DNA from: Melanocharis versteri
Taxonomy: Eukaryota; Chordata; Aves; Passeriformes; Melanocharitidae
Reading direction: 5' to 3'
DNA length: 64,000 nt
Assembly (NCBI GenBank): GCA_013397845.1
Contig: VZTG01007409.1
Coordinates: 224,606 to 288,605, forward strand
Below are positions 13,291-26,649 of this stretch, one piece after another. A program made the translations under genes and the position numbers. Position 1 is the stretch's first letter. Each line of letters opens with the position of its first letter. The notes beneath the pieces are model-generated. The model made no database searches. It had not been told where the DNA came from and was given only the letters and a program-made list of their open reading frames with translations.

Positions 13291-14884
13291 AACATCTTGC
13301 ACTGCACACGGGTGACGCAATCTGTGCTGGCTCTGAGACTGTTACACTCCTTGAACTGAGGAGGTTGCTCAAACCCATCCGATAGCTGGAAGAACTTTAC
13401 CTGTAGAGAGGGAGTGTCCTCTAATTGCTTGTTCCCTGTGAAATAAACCAGTAGACCTGCACTGCGCTGTTCTTGATATGGAAGATTTAGAGGCTCTAAG
13501 AAAAAGAGAAGTTAGATACCTTTTCCTGGATAAGCTGCACATAAGCAATCTTATCTTTATACTTCAGCATTCAGATACTCTTAAAATATCTTAGGCTGAA
13601 ACCTCTTGGCTGTCAAGAAGCTTTTTTGTAGAGTTTTTTAACATATCAGCATGATGCGTGTAGCACTGGCTTCCGTGTTGTGAATTCCCTTTTTGTATTT
13701 GTGTGTCTTTGGTTTTCATCATCCCTTTATGAAATTCTGAACCAACAGAGATTTTCACAGAAACCTAAATGACTCATTGGGCCTCGATGGAAAAATCTAC
13801 AACTTCTTGCCCTGAGCGGCAGTACTGGAGAGTTGTGTATGATTCATACTGGACATAGTCCCAAATTCATCGAAAACATTACTAGAATTGTAAAAGTGGC
13901 AAGTCATTGTGGGGGCCTGGACCCTGCCAAAAGCTGAACTGAGGAAGCTGTGGCTCAGCTAGTGTTGAGTCAGCCCGACTTTGCTGTCATCAGTAGCGCA
14001 TTCCCATTTTACACCAGCTGACAGCCCCATCACAGCTATCAGTTTGCAGACACAAATGTGATGGGATTAGAAGCAATCACCGTAAATTACTGCTTTGTGC
14101 AGAACAATCGGGGGGCTCAGCAACGGATGTGCATAGGTAGCATGGAAGGAATTAGGCAGCAGAGACAAAAAAGTGAAAACTATGGCAAAACGATGATCAT
14201 ATCAAATTTTCAAGATAACATATCTTACTGAGGTTTGCTTTCCTTTGTTGAACAGCCGCTTGTTTTACAAAAATGTTGTCTGGCATGCAAGAATATTCAC
14301 CATCTCGTTAGCTGATTTGGTTCTTTGCAGGGAGAGATTATTCTGTCTGCCTTGTTTGAATTAATTTTCTATTCAGTATGGAAACTGTCTCCCTGGATCT
14401 GAGTTAATCCATCTTCTGGTGGACATCATGAAATCTGAATGAACCCAAAAAAGAACAAATTGCAGCGGGCATGTAACAAGCCCCTCTTCTTTCTGTTAAA
14501 CCTCTGTTAATAACGTGTGAAGGAGTGACAACAAAGAGCTTCTGTCCTCTTTATAAAAGACCCTTAAGGGCAGAGGCAGGCTGTAAGAAACTATTCTTTT
14601 GCTAATGATAGCTGAATTACTGAGAATGCTCAGTGTTAAAAACCCACGAAGAAGATCTTGTACATGGAAAGGAAGTATTTCCTTGGATGACTTTCTAATG
14701 ACTGTCAAACATTTGCATCCATCACACAAAAGGAAGCATTGTGAAGACACAGCACAAGTAACCTACTGCTACTCCTGTGGTTACATCTGCCAGTAGCTGA
14801 GAGCTGTAAGCACTCCAGCAGTCCCACAAATTAAAAATTGACTCCTGATTCTGAATTTTCTTTATTTCACTATTCTTACTTGTT
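13291..14884. other. Intergenic DNA
   Basis: No gene recognised. Near 14005-14030, CCCATTTTACACCAGCTGA resembles part of an ancient amniote repeat. Nothing else stands out. Confidence 0.4.
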
Positions 14885-14885
14885 C

Positions 14886-14916
<31 letters not shown>

Positions 14917-14971
14917 CTTTTCTTTTCTTTTCTTTTCTTTCCTTTCCTTTTCTTTTCTTTTCTTTTCTTTG
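14885..14971. repeat. TTTTC pentanucleotide microsatellite
   Basis: About 17 units of TTTTC on the plus strand with a few interruptions. It creates artificial Lys/Glu-rich and Phe/Ser-rich open frames on the two strands. Confidence 0.95.
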
Positions 14972-17094
14972 TTTTTGTTTTCCCCTCGGGGTAGCTTGGT
15001 TGGTAATGATTTTACTAGAAAGATTTTAGAAACTTTCAATCAAATACAACTCTTTCTGAGTTATATAAAAAACTTTTTCATACTAAGTTGTTCACTTGTT
15101 CAAGATCCTTAGATTTCCACGTCACCATAACTCTCTCTTCAGCTCAAAACACACCCATTGATATATGTGTTATATGTAAGACTTAGTGACTTGAAGACTA
15201 TTATTGCTCATAGATAAACATCTTTTATGTGACTCAAAGGTTAATATCTTTTCCTGTGTTTTAACATGTATTCCAGTGTCTAGTTTACAAAGTGCAATTT
15301 AGTCCTAATCATGTATTTTTTATCTTTCCAGAAAATTCAGCAAAAAATGACCTCCCTCTATTCAATTTTAGCTACTATTTTGTGGTTTGTTTTTTTTTCA
15401 CCAAATACAAGGGAGAAAAAGAACAGAAGAATTCATGGTTCAGTAATTGCATCATGTATAACAAAGGAACCTCATCGCAATGTCCACCACTGAACTGTCA
15501 TTATAGTAATTTTTTATAGCAGTCATATTCTGTCAATAACACAGAGAATTAACAGCTAAATTGTGAGGAGGAAAGATCATTCATCCAGCTCATGTTGCAT
15601 GCTAGACTCAAACAGATGTTACACACTTTTTTCAGCACTGTGATAGCATCAAGGGACAGGTTTTGGGGTGAAACTTCTATAACAACAAAATACTTAGAAA
15701 TGAGGCAGTATTTCTTATATTGGTGTAAATATCGAAAGCTATGTGTACATTAAGTTTTCTTTTTGTCTGGTTGCTTTTTTGCCCTTAGCATAACTGTATT
15801 AGTAAAGCTCTGTGGGCAAAATTTTAGGTATGAATATGGTCTATGATGGAAAGTTTTTCTGTCAGTATGATATCTCGGCTGAGCTGGGGGAAAAATCACA
15901 CACCCTAAACTCATTTATCTGTCCACACAATATGCAGTCTAATCTTGGCTTAGTGAGCATCATTAAAGTAGGCGTGGTGGGCACACTGGTGGAAAAACAC
16001 CTTCAGTATTTTGTTTTGCTGAAATAGCTCTGCTAGCAGAGCAAATTCAGAGTCTCTTCAGTGGAGAGAAACAGGTTTATAGTATAGACAATTATGAAGC
16101 ATTCACTGCAGGAAAAGTGAATATAGACCATATTACTATTCAAGGATGTACGCCTTGAAAAGCAACATGCCTAAAAGCACTAAAGAGTTTCAGTGAACAA
16201 ATTATCTATGCGCTCCTCACATACTCCTGTGATTAAAAGAGTAAATGCAAGCCTTGAATGTATGCACTCCAAATTATTAGAGAGGATTTGCATTGAAATA
16301 CTAAAGAAATGATGCAGTTCTACCAGAGCTGGAATAATATGTTCAGTAGTAAGGATAATTAATCATAGCAATAACCTAACAAGACACATGATGATATCTC
16401 TGTAATTCAAAATATGTATATAAAACCAGTTGTTTTTACCTAAAATATGTGTTTGAGTTTAAAGAAAAAATTAGTTTTCAAAACCAGCATGTTATGCTCC
16501 TTGCATCTAGCCTTAGAAATGGAACTGAACACCATCACAGTAGAGGTAGATTAACTACTATCCAGGCTTAAAGGGTACCTCTCACAATTTTTAAAAAATC
16601 CCCTGTAAGGGGTGAGATAGATCTGCCTTAATTATAGATGCCTAAACATGAGATATCTGAGTTATCCATTCAACCAGTATGATCAATGGCAAGACATAAG
16701 CATCAGAAGAAAGCTGTTCATCTCAGCTGAAAACATACATGTCAGACAGATCAGATGAATTGCCCTCTGGAGGTGACTCTTTTGTACTGTAAAGAGAACT
16801 TGAAGGAGTAGCTTCCAATATTTAGGCAAATTTATTAATGCAGATGAATCCCTTCAGAGATGTAGATTTAGCAGAGTGAAGGGCTTCAAGATTTTACAGG
16901 TTAAATATTTTCTTTAACTTTTCTTAAAATATACAAGATACTCTGCTCTCAATAGGAAAGAGACACAAAGATCTATTTTTTCACAGTAAGTTGCACTGAT
17001 TGCTATCATTCACCTCCCATTGCAGCAATATCTACATCACAAACACACACTCATAATTTTCTGTCTATGAATGGCACAAAGGACAGAGACACTG
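14972..17094. other. Intergenic DNA, nothing recognised
   Basis: AT-rich, with short chance open frames only. Confidence 0.45.
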
Positions 17095-17175
17095 AGGATT
17101 ATAGGCTTGATTTAAATCCCATTAAAATGGGAGAGACTTGCATTGACTTTAATGGGATTTAGATTGAGTGCAGAG
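17095..17175. repeat. Ancient interspersed repeat with palindromic core (hairpin)
   Basis: 14-base arms at 17113-17126 and 17148-17161 pair perfectly (TAAATCCCATTAAA against its complement) around a 21-base loop. The arrangement CCCATTAAAATGGGAGAGAC, then TTGACTTTAATGGGATTT, resembles an old amniote repeat built around CAATGGGA palindromes. The family name is not certain. Confidence 0.5.
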
Positions 17176-17897
17176 GAGGCTGAATGCTGAACTGCTGTCA
17201 GGTTTGAAGTACAGGGGGTATTAAAGGGCAAACTAATAATGCTTCTGTTAAATGTTAAGTACCTGCTCTTCAGAGAGACTTGCCAAACTGGTCATTCAGT
17301 CTCTTTCAGGATGACTCAAGTGACTCAGTAAGCAATAAACAAAATTATTAATGTAATTACTGCTTGTCTTCATGTCTTCCAATCTTTGTTACATTCCAAT
17401 AAAGTAAGATAGTGTTTAAGACATTGGGTGTTTACTAGATACTACTAACAATTTGTTTTATATGATAGTTTTTGCCATCTGATACGTCAAGGAATCTCTC
17501 TCTTCTATTGACGCATTATTTGACCAGTTTACAGGCCAGTGAGAACATACAGGGCTACGTTATGCCTACCAGTTGAGGTACCTGTGACTCCTGTGGACTG
17601 TAAGTTCTTATATATCTGGAAAGTCCTTAGCTACCTGCACGAAATGAAGATAAAGCCCTCTGCAGTTGATAGGTGCTTATGCTCCACTGAGCACATGGGC
17701 AACACTTGGTTCACTTCGCTGTGTGAACACGGGCAGGACATGAAACTCATGAAATAGGAAATGGGAGCTTGGTTTTTAGAGTCCCTCATTTTACAAAGAC
17801 CTTTGAATCCTTAGTTGCTACTTCATATAATCACTGCCAAAGTAAAGATGCAGGGATGGTGCTCATTTGCTGTTAAAGCTGAATCTCTGCGCAGGGA

Positions 17898-18134
17898 TAA
17901 AGGTATGAGGCAATGGGCACAAACTCAAACATCAAGAAACACTATTCTTATTGTGAGGAAGACTGAGCACTGGAACAGGCTTCCCACAGTGGTTATAGAG
18001 TCTGCCCTACTGGAAAAGCTGTCTGGACATGGTCCTGGGCAACCAGCTGTAGATGGTTCTTCTTGGGCAGAGCTGGTGGACCAGATGACCTCCAGGGCCC
18101 CTTCCAATCTTAACCATTCTGTGATTCTGTGATG
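17898..18134 (+). mobile_element. CR1 LINE 3' end
   Basis: A sense CR1 3' UTR: GGCAATGGGCACAAACTC, GAGCACTGGAACAGGCTTCC, AGCTGTCTGGACATGGTCCT, GGACCAGATGACCTCCAGGG and CCAATCTTAACCATTCTGTG, ending in the tandem tail TGTGATTCTGTGATG. Confidence 0.9.
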
Positions 18135-18364
18135 AATGGCAGTGTCTGTGAGGTAATGGGGCTGTCAACCAGGTCCCCTGCTTCTGAGTCCTTGGGAGAA
18201 GAGAAATTTGTGGAAGAAGGGCATCCTGGCTTCAGCTCAGTTCTGCTGGGACTGCTTAACCACTTTTTACTAATAAAGGGATTCCAGCAGGGCTTGATGC
18301 ATGTGCCGTAACACAGACTGCTCTGGGGAGCATTCGTATCCCTGATCTAGGGAATGTGCTAGGA

Positions 18365-18505
18365 ATGTGGGTGTCCCTTGTGTCCCAGGAATGGAGGGGG
18401 GGATGGGGGGCACATCCACAACTTCAAGCAACCTGTTCCAGTGCCTCACCATGCTCAGAGTAAACCCAATGTCTAATCTAAGTCTACCCTTTTTCAGTTT
18501 GAAAT
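18365..18505 (-). mobile_element. CR1 LINE fragment
   Basis: The plus strand shows the antisense of a CR1 3' UTR: GGCACATCCACAACTTCAAG, AACCTGTTCCAGTGCCTCAC, ATGTCTAATCTAAGTCTACC and TTTCAGTTTGAAATG. It lies tail-to-tail with the plus-strand CR1 ending at 18134. Confidence 0.85.
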
Positions 18506-20336
18506 GTGGAAGTAAAGATGAAACATGCTGCAAATGGGACGCGTTTTCAGTGAACCTCCTGTGCAGCTGATCTCTAGACATGCTGCAAACAAATCCAGGT
18601 TATGTAGACAGGAGATCAGGATATTGTTCAGGATTTCCACACTGAATCTTGGATGAATATTCAAAATTCTCTTAAATCTACCACAATTAATTTTCCAGGC
18701 AGCAAATGAAGCCATGTGGAAGCAACACGGCCATTGATAACTATGCGTATTTTCAGGAATTCTGAGGAACAGTAAAGATCCTGCACACTTCTCCTTTGGC
18801 TGCCTGGACCAGGCAAAAGCTGTATGTGATGTGTAGCCTGGGAAGTAATGGTCCTCTGTCCTGGAGTAGGAATGCTGCCTGCTTGCCTGTGGTCTGCTCT
18901 CTGTGACCTTAGTGAAAGACCAGATGCCAACACAGATACAGCACTGCTGGTTTTACCAGCGCTGTGATAAGAGTGTAGTTTCCCTTGGTTGCTGAGGTTG
19001 GATTTTCCCAGAGGTTTTATGTGACGTTCTGCAGAAATGTGCACACATATGGATTGACTACATTTGGAATTTGGGACTGAAAACACCCATTATATCATAC
19101 TCTCAAATTAAGTTAATTAATCTATTTAAAAGAGCTCAAAGAACCTGTATGCCAAGAAGCCATAATGTTCTCCACTGTTCTTGTTAAAATTTAAAACGTT
19201 AAATAAATTTATTAAAAGAAAAAGAACACACATGTGCAATTCTAGGTTTGAAATTTAAGACATGTTCTATAGTTTGTTTTGCTTTAGAGATAATATATGG
19301 TACTGGAAATGAAACTGAATTTAAATATTTTTTTTAGATTCCCAAAATATTACACACACACCCTCCCTCCATAACACATTTTAGAAAATCTTCTAAGCAC
19401 AGAAGAAAAAAAAATACATAAATACATTGACAGAAATCCCAGATTTGCAAAGCAATCTTTCACATGATGTTTAGGTAGAGTCTGTCTTATTTACAGTTTG
19501 TTTTAAGAAAAGTAAAAGACTTTTTCCATCAGCAATTTTAGGTTTGTGTGTATCTGTGCCAATGTTAACACTGATGTATCTTTGCTATCTATGCCACCCT
19601 AAAAAGTCTGAATTTAGAACTAATTCCTAGCCTGTCTCACAAGTTGCAGCTTAATGGGTTTCTTCTCTTTTCACATATTACAAGAAATACAAATAGCAAC
19701 CCAAAATAATTTGATTTCTGAATTAAATATTTCTGCTGACTTGCAGTGACCTTACCATCCCTGTTCTAAATAGAGACTTGAATAGATCCTATTTAGTCTC
19801 AGACAGAAAATCCAGCTTTTTTGTGATGACTTTTGAAATGTGTTGATGAGGCATTCTTTCTGGTGAAGAAAGACAGATTTCATTGGGGTTTTTTTTTCTT
19901 AACATTCAAGGCTTTGTATAATTTAGCAAGAAAAGAAAATCATGAATGCACTCAGTGCTCATGCTAGCTAGTGACTGTTTCATGTCAAATGCAGACATTG
20001 GAGTAGGAATGAGAACCCCACATTTGTGAGTTAGTGTCCTAATTGCTGGAGAAGAGTAATGAGCTTTCTGCTGTTTTCCAGACTAATCAGTCTTGGCTGC
20101 ACTTTTGATTCATGTATAGCAGCACAGATGAACATCAGGGATGTATAAGCTTTGCTTCTTGACATAAGCAGCCTGCAGCCTGATGTCTGGTACATGTTTT
20201 GGAGGTGAGAAAAAGCAAACTGACATTTGAAAGTGGTGTCATCCCCTGTTCTTTAGAAGGTACTCTATCTCTTGAGTTGCTCTATAAAGGGTTGGGAAAA
20301 AATAAGACAGTGAATAACTTTTTTTTAAGTAGCAAA

Positions 20337-20386
<50 letters not shown>

Positions 20387-22414
20387 ATAGAAGATACCCT
20401 GGTTTGGAATTTTAGAAGGAAGGTGGTCATGACTGGTGTATTCTTCATGGAGTTTATGCCTTAGAAGTGTGTTATGCGTGCACAAAGTCTACCTGCCAGA
20501 CTGGGTTTCTTGGAAAACAGGCATAATTTAAAATCCCAATTATGTATAAACATGAGATGTATGCTGAGCTGCTCAGCTGTGCCAAAATAGTAGCAATCTT
20601 GTACCTGCTTGGATGCAGACAGTCACAGGAGGTTCACTGGTGTAGATGTGGGACTGTATCCAAAATGTCTCTGCCTATGTAGAGCTGTTATTTGGGTCAA
20701 TAACTGCGGGGGGAGGGTGGCTGGGGAGGGGATCTGTGGGAGATGACCCAGAGACCTCAGGGAGGTGTCTCACCATGCTTTACGCTGAGCACATCAACTA
20801 TGGCACACAAGAAGACGCTGGGGAGAGCAGGCAGGACACCTCCGAGTCCTTTTTCTTGTCACCAGTGTTTAGGCTACTGAAGACCTCCACGCAGGCCTTA
20901 GCATGGCTGACACCATTAATCTGCTCTTTAGTTCCTGGTTCCTAGCGTACCTCAACGTACCAAGTTATGCTGTGGATACAAACCCATGGATCTAGCTTTG
21001 GCCCTTAGTCCTTGGGCTTGTAAGATATTTTCACGGCTTCTTAAAACAAATGGGTTAAACCCCCCTGATTTTAATCCAATTATTCCCGTGTCTAAAATGA
21101 TTTATGTTCTGAAGGCTTCCTGCAACAGTACATAGGCCTAGTCTGACTCGTTCTTCCTCTTTCAATTTTTCTTTTAAGTATCCTAAATGATGGTTGTCAC
21201 TAGAACCAGGAATCCAGACACATCGACATCAAAAGCAATTGTAATATGTATGTGGCAACAAGGGTGGGGGGAAGAGTGGAAGGAAAAGGAGCACTTTGAA
21301 GATGTCATGATAACTCAGGCATGTTTAGATTCAGTAAGTAGGTGTGCCTTTTTCTGTATCCTGCTCATCTGCACAGTAGGATGTTTGAAGAGAGGGAAAA
21401 TGAAATGTTATTTCCAGTAAAGGGGAGGAGATTTAACAATGGCAAAATCATTATGAAAAAAACAAGTGGTGGAGGGAACATTAGAATTTTTAGCTAGGAA
21501 ATAACTGGGAAAAAAGGTGTGTGTATTTGAAAGAAAGAGGAAAATTGCTGCCTTTTTTGTTTTCTAAAACACTGATGTTTATAATTTATTTGTGACTGAA
21601 TTTTGTAAAAATGTTGCAATAAATATAAGACTGGAACTGAATAACATTTTCCCCTACTAGTTTGATTATTTGCCAGCCACATGATCGAAATGTAAATGTA
21701 AATGCACCTATAAATATTTGCAACTAACGAAGTTTGGTTGTTTAGTTGGAAACAGATAGAGGGACTCTGTCCATCTATCAAGATTTTGGCAGAGGTGTCA
21801 CATGGGACCCACGTGCTGAGGTGGCCCCTGGTGTATCCCACAGCCAGGGGACCAGTCAATAAGCCTCCCCCAACTCTTGCCTGCTGTGCCAGCCCTCATG
21901 GTCCCAACAAACAGAGCCATGACAGAGGTGCAGCAGCAAGGGTTTAGTAAAGGCTCTACATCGTGTCTGCTGAGAGTATGGGAGAAACCATTTCCCAAGG
22001 GGATATCAACCACAAAATTGGCAGCTGTGATCAGTAGGACACACCACTCAGAGGAGCACTTTTAGCAACAGGGCAGCAGCACATTAAAGGCCAGGAGCTG
22101 TGATTTTGTACGATGACAATGCCCATGAGTAACTGCAGAAAGTTCCTTCCAGCTCTACTATTCTTCAACCTTTCCAAGCCTGCTGGCAAGGTGAGGACAG
22201 CCAGAAATCACCACAATCACTGCTGGAGTGCTTGTGCACTTGGCTTTAGGAGTACCGATATCCAGTAAGACTGCAAGGAGGGGATACAGCTAGTTCAAGA
22301 GCAGTTAGTAGCTACAAGAGTAGCTTTTATTTTTCGGATGTTTTCAGGGCTTTATGCATTAAAAAAAAAAAAAAAATTAAAAAGCACTTCTACTTTTTTC
22401 TTTTTCCCTGAAAG
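18506..22414. other. Intergenic DNA with weak repeat traces
   Basis: No gene recognised. It contains the 45-base T run at 20340-20384 and an A run at 22362-22376. A weak CR1-like tail (AGTTCCTTCCAGCTCTACTA) occurs near 22140-22162; too short to call with confidence. Confidence 0.4.
20340..20384. repeat. Poly(T) run of 45 bases
   Basis: An unbroken T homopolymer. It could be the A tail of a minus-strand retrocopy, but no parent sequence or target duplication is recognised. The exact length is unreliable in a draft assembly. Confidence 0.95.
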
Positions 22415-22633
22415 TTAAGGATTTATTCCATAATCAAGATCATGAAGCTGCAACTTCAACCTTGTCTGAGATGATCTTGACTCTTGCCACTCATTTGTCT
22501 GAAACCCAATGTTTGGAATATTATCAGAACTTACCAGAACCTTTCATTCTTACATGTGAAGAATTGAAGTATTTAGGAGAAAATGAAACAGTGTTAGCAA
22601 AAGACATTGAGAGAAAATATCAAAGTACCCCAG
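22415..22633 (+). other. Exon-like open segment, unknown protein
   Basis: After a pyrimidine tract and an AAAG acceptor, 72 codons read without a stop. They contain SEMILTLATHLSETQCLEYY, LPEPFILTCEELKYL and AKDIERKYQSTP, an acidic, helix-prone, natural-looking protein sequence. A CAG|GTATCT donor follows at 22633-22634, and an in-frame TAG at 22639-22641. The length is a multiple of three, with matching phase at both ends. There is no upstream start: the frame has a stop at 22378-22380. It could be an isolated internal exon, a fragment of a decayed or retrocopied gene, or chance. I cannot name the family. Confidence 0.3.
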
Positions 22634-23029
22634 GTATCTAGAGGTATGTATATAAGGTATTTAAAATATCAAAATGATATTTTATATTCATGTATATGAA
22701 TATAAAGTAGTGTGCTGGGAGTCGGGGTTCTGCCACATAACTTGAAAAACCATTCACTTTGATTGGTGCCAGATCAACCTTTCCTAATTTTGCTCTAAGT
22801 ATTGCCCATTTGAGCCTGGGCTGAAGACATAGATTCACCAAGTTCCAGTGGTCTGTTTCTCTCCAGGTGTTTGTTACCACCTCTATGCTATTTACCGCCC
22901 TATATACAGCCCTAAAGCAATTTGTGAATACTTTACTCATTTCAGGAAAAATTGATTGGATTAATTTCTTTAGTTTAAGTGGTTTACCTGGTTTGCTTTG
23001 TCTGAAGTGGATTAGGAAACCCCAATATA

Positions 23030-24065
23030 AACTGTTCTTCTAGCAGAACTGTAGAAATGCTGAACTCTCTGGCTGTGACTTCCGTAGCAAGACCTCACTC
23101 AAAGGAGCAGGGCAGGGCAGTGATCTCCAGGGACAGCTCCTCAAAGCACAAGAGGACCATCCGGATGTGCAGGAAACAGCAGGTGTGGCAGGCGGCCAAC
23201 TTGGCTGAACAGGGAACTCCTGGCTGAGCTCAAACACAAAATGGAAATACACAGAAAATGGAAGTGGGGATCAACTAAGCAGGAATATGGAAATTGTAGC
23301 TTGAGCTTGAAGGGGTGAAGTCATTAACGTCCAAGTCAGGCTGGAGTTTAAACTGATGAGTGATAGGAAAGTCAATGAGAGGGGCTTCTATAAGTACATT
23401 GGGAGCAAAACGGAAACCAACAAAAATACAAATCCTCATCTGAATTGGATGGATAATTTAACAGTGAAGGATAAAGATTGACTGAGTGACTTGGTTCCTA
23501 CTGGCAAGGTCTGTTTTGCAGCTTCCCAAATCTCTGTGGCAGAGTCTGGGGGGAGAGAAATGTAACCTGTAGTAAGGTGTGCCGGAATTAGAGACCTCTT
23601 AAAAAAATTAGACATGAGCATTCTGTCCACGGGGCTGGAGAGAATGCATCAAAGATTGCTGAGGGAGCTGGTTCATGACACTGGGATGCTCTTCAGCATG
23701 GTCTTTGAAAAGTGGTGGAGAGTGCAGGAGGTTCCTGAAGATGTGAAAAGGACAAATGTCATGTACACCTCCAGAAAGTGCGAGGAAGAGGATCTGGGAG
23801 ACTACAGGCCAGTCAGTGTCACTTCAGTCTGTGGAGAGTTATAGAGCAAATCTTCCTGGAAACCATTTCCAGGTACATGGAGGAAAAGAATGTGATTTAC
23901 CAAGGGAAAACCATGGCTGACTGAATCTGATTGCCTTCTATAATGAAATGACTGGGTGTGTGGTCAAAGGGAAAGCAGTGGGTGTCCATGAAGGGATGGA
24001 AGGGATCTCTGGAGGTACTGACATGTAGACAAGAGGCTTATAAAAAGGCAAAAGAAAACATATTA
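23030..24065 (+). mobile_element. CR1 LINE fragment, ORF2 with reverse transcriptase start
   Basis: Translation gives the CR1 ORF2 order in pieces. The DNA of the linker before RT comes first (GAACAGGGAACTCCTGGCTG), then LLRELVHDTGMLFSMVFEKW, the EVPEDVKRTNV block and GDYRPVSVTSV of the RT domain (23614-23844), then the untranslated-frame counterpart of the next RT motif. Stops and frameshifts break it. It has no 3' end. Confidence 0.85.
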
Positions 24066-26645
24066 CATAACTTTTAAAAAATATATTGCTTTTTATTTTT
24101 TAAATACATGAAATTATTTAATTGACAAATTTAATCTATGAGGAAGCATGAAGGGTTTTAGTTCGCTAAAGTTATTATTTAGTGATGAGTAAGTGCTTAT
24201 GTTTCAGTTTATTCTTCATTTTCTTATTAGCTGATTGCCAAATCATTGTAGTAGAGAGTAACAGTTTCACTGGAGGTATTCTGTTCTAAGAATCTCAGAG
24301 TTTCTGTATAGGCACATCCTTTTTTCAAAGTAAAATATTTGAGTTTTAACAAAAGCTGTGGTTTTAGATTAGAGGAGATTGTTTCCACCTGGCCTCTGTC
24401 ACCATGTTGCTCTGCCATGAAGCTGGTGCTGAGAAAACGAGTTGGCATGGAAGGCTAACGGGAAGAACACCAGAGCCACACATCAAAAGAACAACTGGGA
24501 TTTGTAACCGTTGAATTCATGTTTGCAGAGGTGCTACAGGAAGTGTTCGTGCTGGCAGCCTAGATGTGTGGAGCCAAGAAAAAGAATGGAATGATACTCT
24601 GCCCTTTCCTGGGATCAGACAACAGAGTAAGTTCTAGCCTTCGTATTTGTGTCCAAACATGCACACTAAAACTTCTACTTACCACAACCAGAGAAAAAAC
24701 AAACCAAAGACTATATGAGGGATTTTTCTTTTTACTTTGGTGCTTCCTCTCATTGCCTCAAAGTAGGCAATAAATATAAAAAAAATATAAAACATATTTT
24801 AGGCATGCACAAATATTACACATTATTAAAAACACTACCAAGTACTACAACTAACTTTTAATAGAAATTATTTTTTTTTCATATCTGACACTGGTCTTGT
24901 GTACGCTGTTATGAAGATGTAGCTGTTGAATGCTATGTGAGTTTAATGCTATGTGACTTCAATTCTTCAGTGCTAGCAAAGCTTTCCTATATGTCTTTTT
25001 CTGCTGACATGAAGGTGGTACTGCTGTCTGGTGATGGGGAGGCTTTCACTGCTTTCTGTACAAAGCAATGGTAACTAGATCCTTCTGAGATTGTTTTCTC
25101 TCATTAAACCTGTGCTGGTCCATTGCCAGACAGCTAGAGTGGCAGGATGCCTGATTCTTCTGGGAGTGGCAGCCTTTGCTACTCAGTCTGCATCTCTTAG
25201 TTGTATGCACAGCACTGATTCTTATCACTCAATATGACACACATATCCAGTTAGAAGAAAAAAAATGAAAATAAATATTAATAACTGGGACTTGCTCGAA
25301 ATATGTTACTAGAGGTTGAAAAAGCTGCAGTATTCCAAAGAAAACAGTGTTGTATCTAAGAAAAGCAGTTTTGATGTACAAGAAATCAGAGCAGAACAAA
25401 TAATAAAAAAAGAAGACATATTTATGAGTGATATCAGGGATATATTTATGAGTGGTGTCAGTGAACAGCATAGAAGCCAGCAAATAAAGAAAATTAATGA
25501 AAAAAGATTATGGAATAGAAGAGTAACTGTCTGGGTTAAAGTATTTTCTGAGTAGATCCAAACAAAACCAATACTAACAATAACAAAGGCAGGATGACCC
25601 TAATAGAATTGCAATGACTGACATAGAGAAGGCAGAAGCATTCCATAAATGTTTCAGTTCTTTATTATAGACTGGGGAGAAAAAGGAATTATGTCTTCCT
25701 GTTGGATGATGCTGATCTAATATCCTTCAGTGGTACTAAGCATAGCTAGCAGGTGCAAGACATCACATGATTTTAAGTTAGCAGCTCCAATAATCTTGCA
25801 ACCAAACCCTTGTCAAGATTAATGTTGAGATTAGTGTAAAGAACCTCTGGTTGCTTTTCAAGAAGCCTTGGAATTTCCAGAGGACTGCAGAGAAGATAAC
25901 ACTGTGCCATTATTTTAAAATAGAAAATGGATAAAAGCCCCGACCTGAATAATACAGGTCTGGCAGTCAGAGCACAATATGAGGACAAATAATGGATCAG
26001 TATACATACACAGATTAAAAATATTAAGATATGTTGATATAATTAATTTCAGTCAAAATTGAGAGAAATATATCTTGGCAAAGTTACTGAATATTTTGAA
26101 TGAAGATCCAAGTTTGGTTCAAGAAACTTCTGGTAGAGGCTTGACTTGGTAGTGGGTGAGATTTTCATTAATACACTACAGAAAAACAGGTCAGTGCAGC
26201 ACACATTGCACTGATGCAAAACTGTTTATCTCCGAACATAACTGTAAATATGAGTGTATCTGTGTCTTGTTTGATTAACTCTGTTTTCCATGAGGTGCTA
26301 GGGGAACAATTTTGCTCTATGTCACTGAGCATATTTACCAATAACTGGGCAAGTGGACATCACATTTTGTCTGTCAAAATCTGGTGATGACACAGGATAA
26401 CAGGAATGAAAAATTAAGAAGAGATGGATCAGCAACAAAGAGTATCCAAGGACACTGTGTAAGGAAGAATAGGAGAAAAAAAGAAGAGACATTTCTGTAC
26501 AGTCGAATAGAGGATCTATCATATAGGAATAGAAAAGTAAGCCCTAAAAACAGGAGAGAGGACTTTCCTGTGGAATAAAGATTCTGAAGAGGACATGTTA
26601 TTTAGACCACATGGAAAAAAATTAGTTAATACTATCCTTAGGTAT
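24066..26645. other. Intergenic DNA, nothing recognised
   Basis: AT-rich DNA with no recognisable gene. A pair of near-identical short blocks (ATATTTATGAGTG at 25418 and 25441) is a minor local duplication. Confidence 0.4.
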
Positions 26646-26649
26646 ATCC

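Noticed and set aside
14722..15039. Lys/Glu-rich open frame and its Phe/Ser-rich partner
   Set aside because: Translations of the TTTTC microsatellite.
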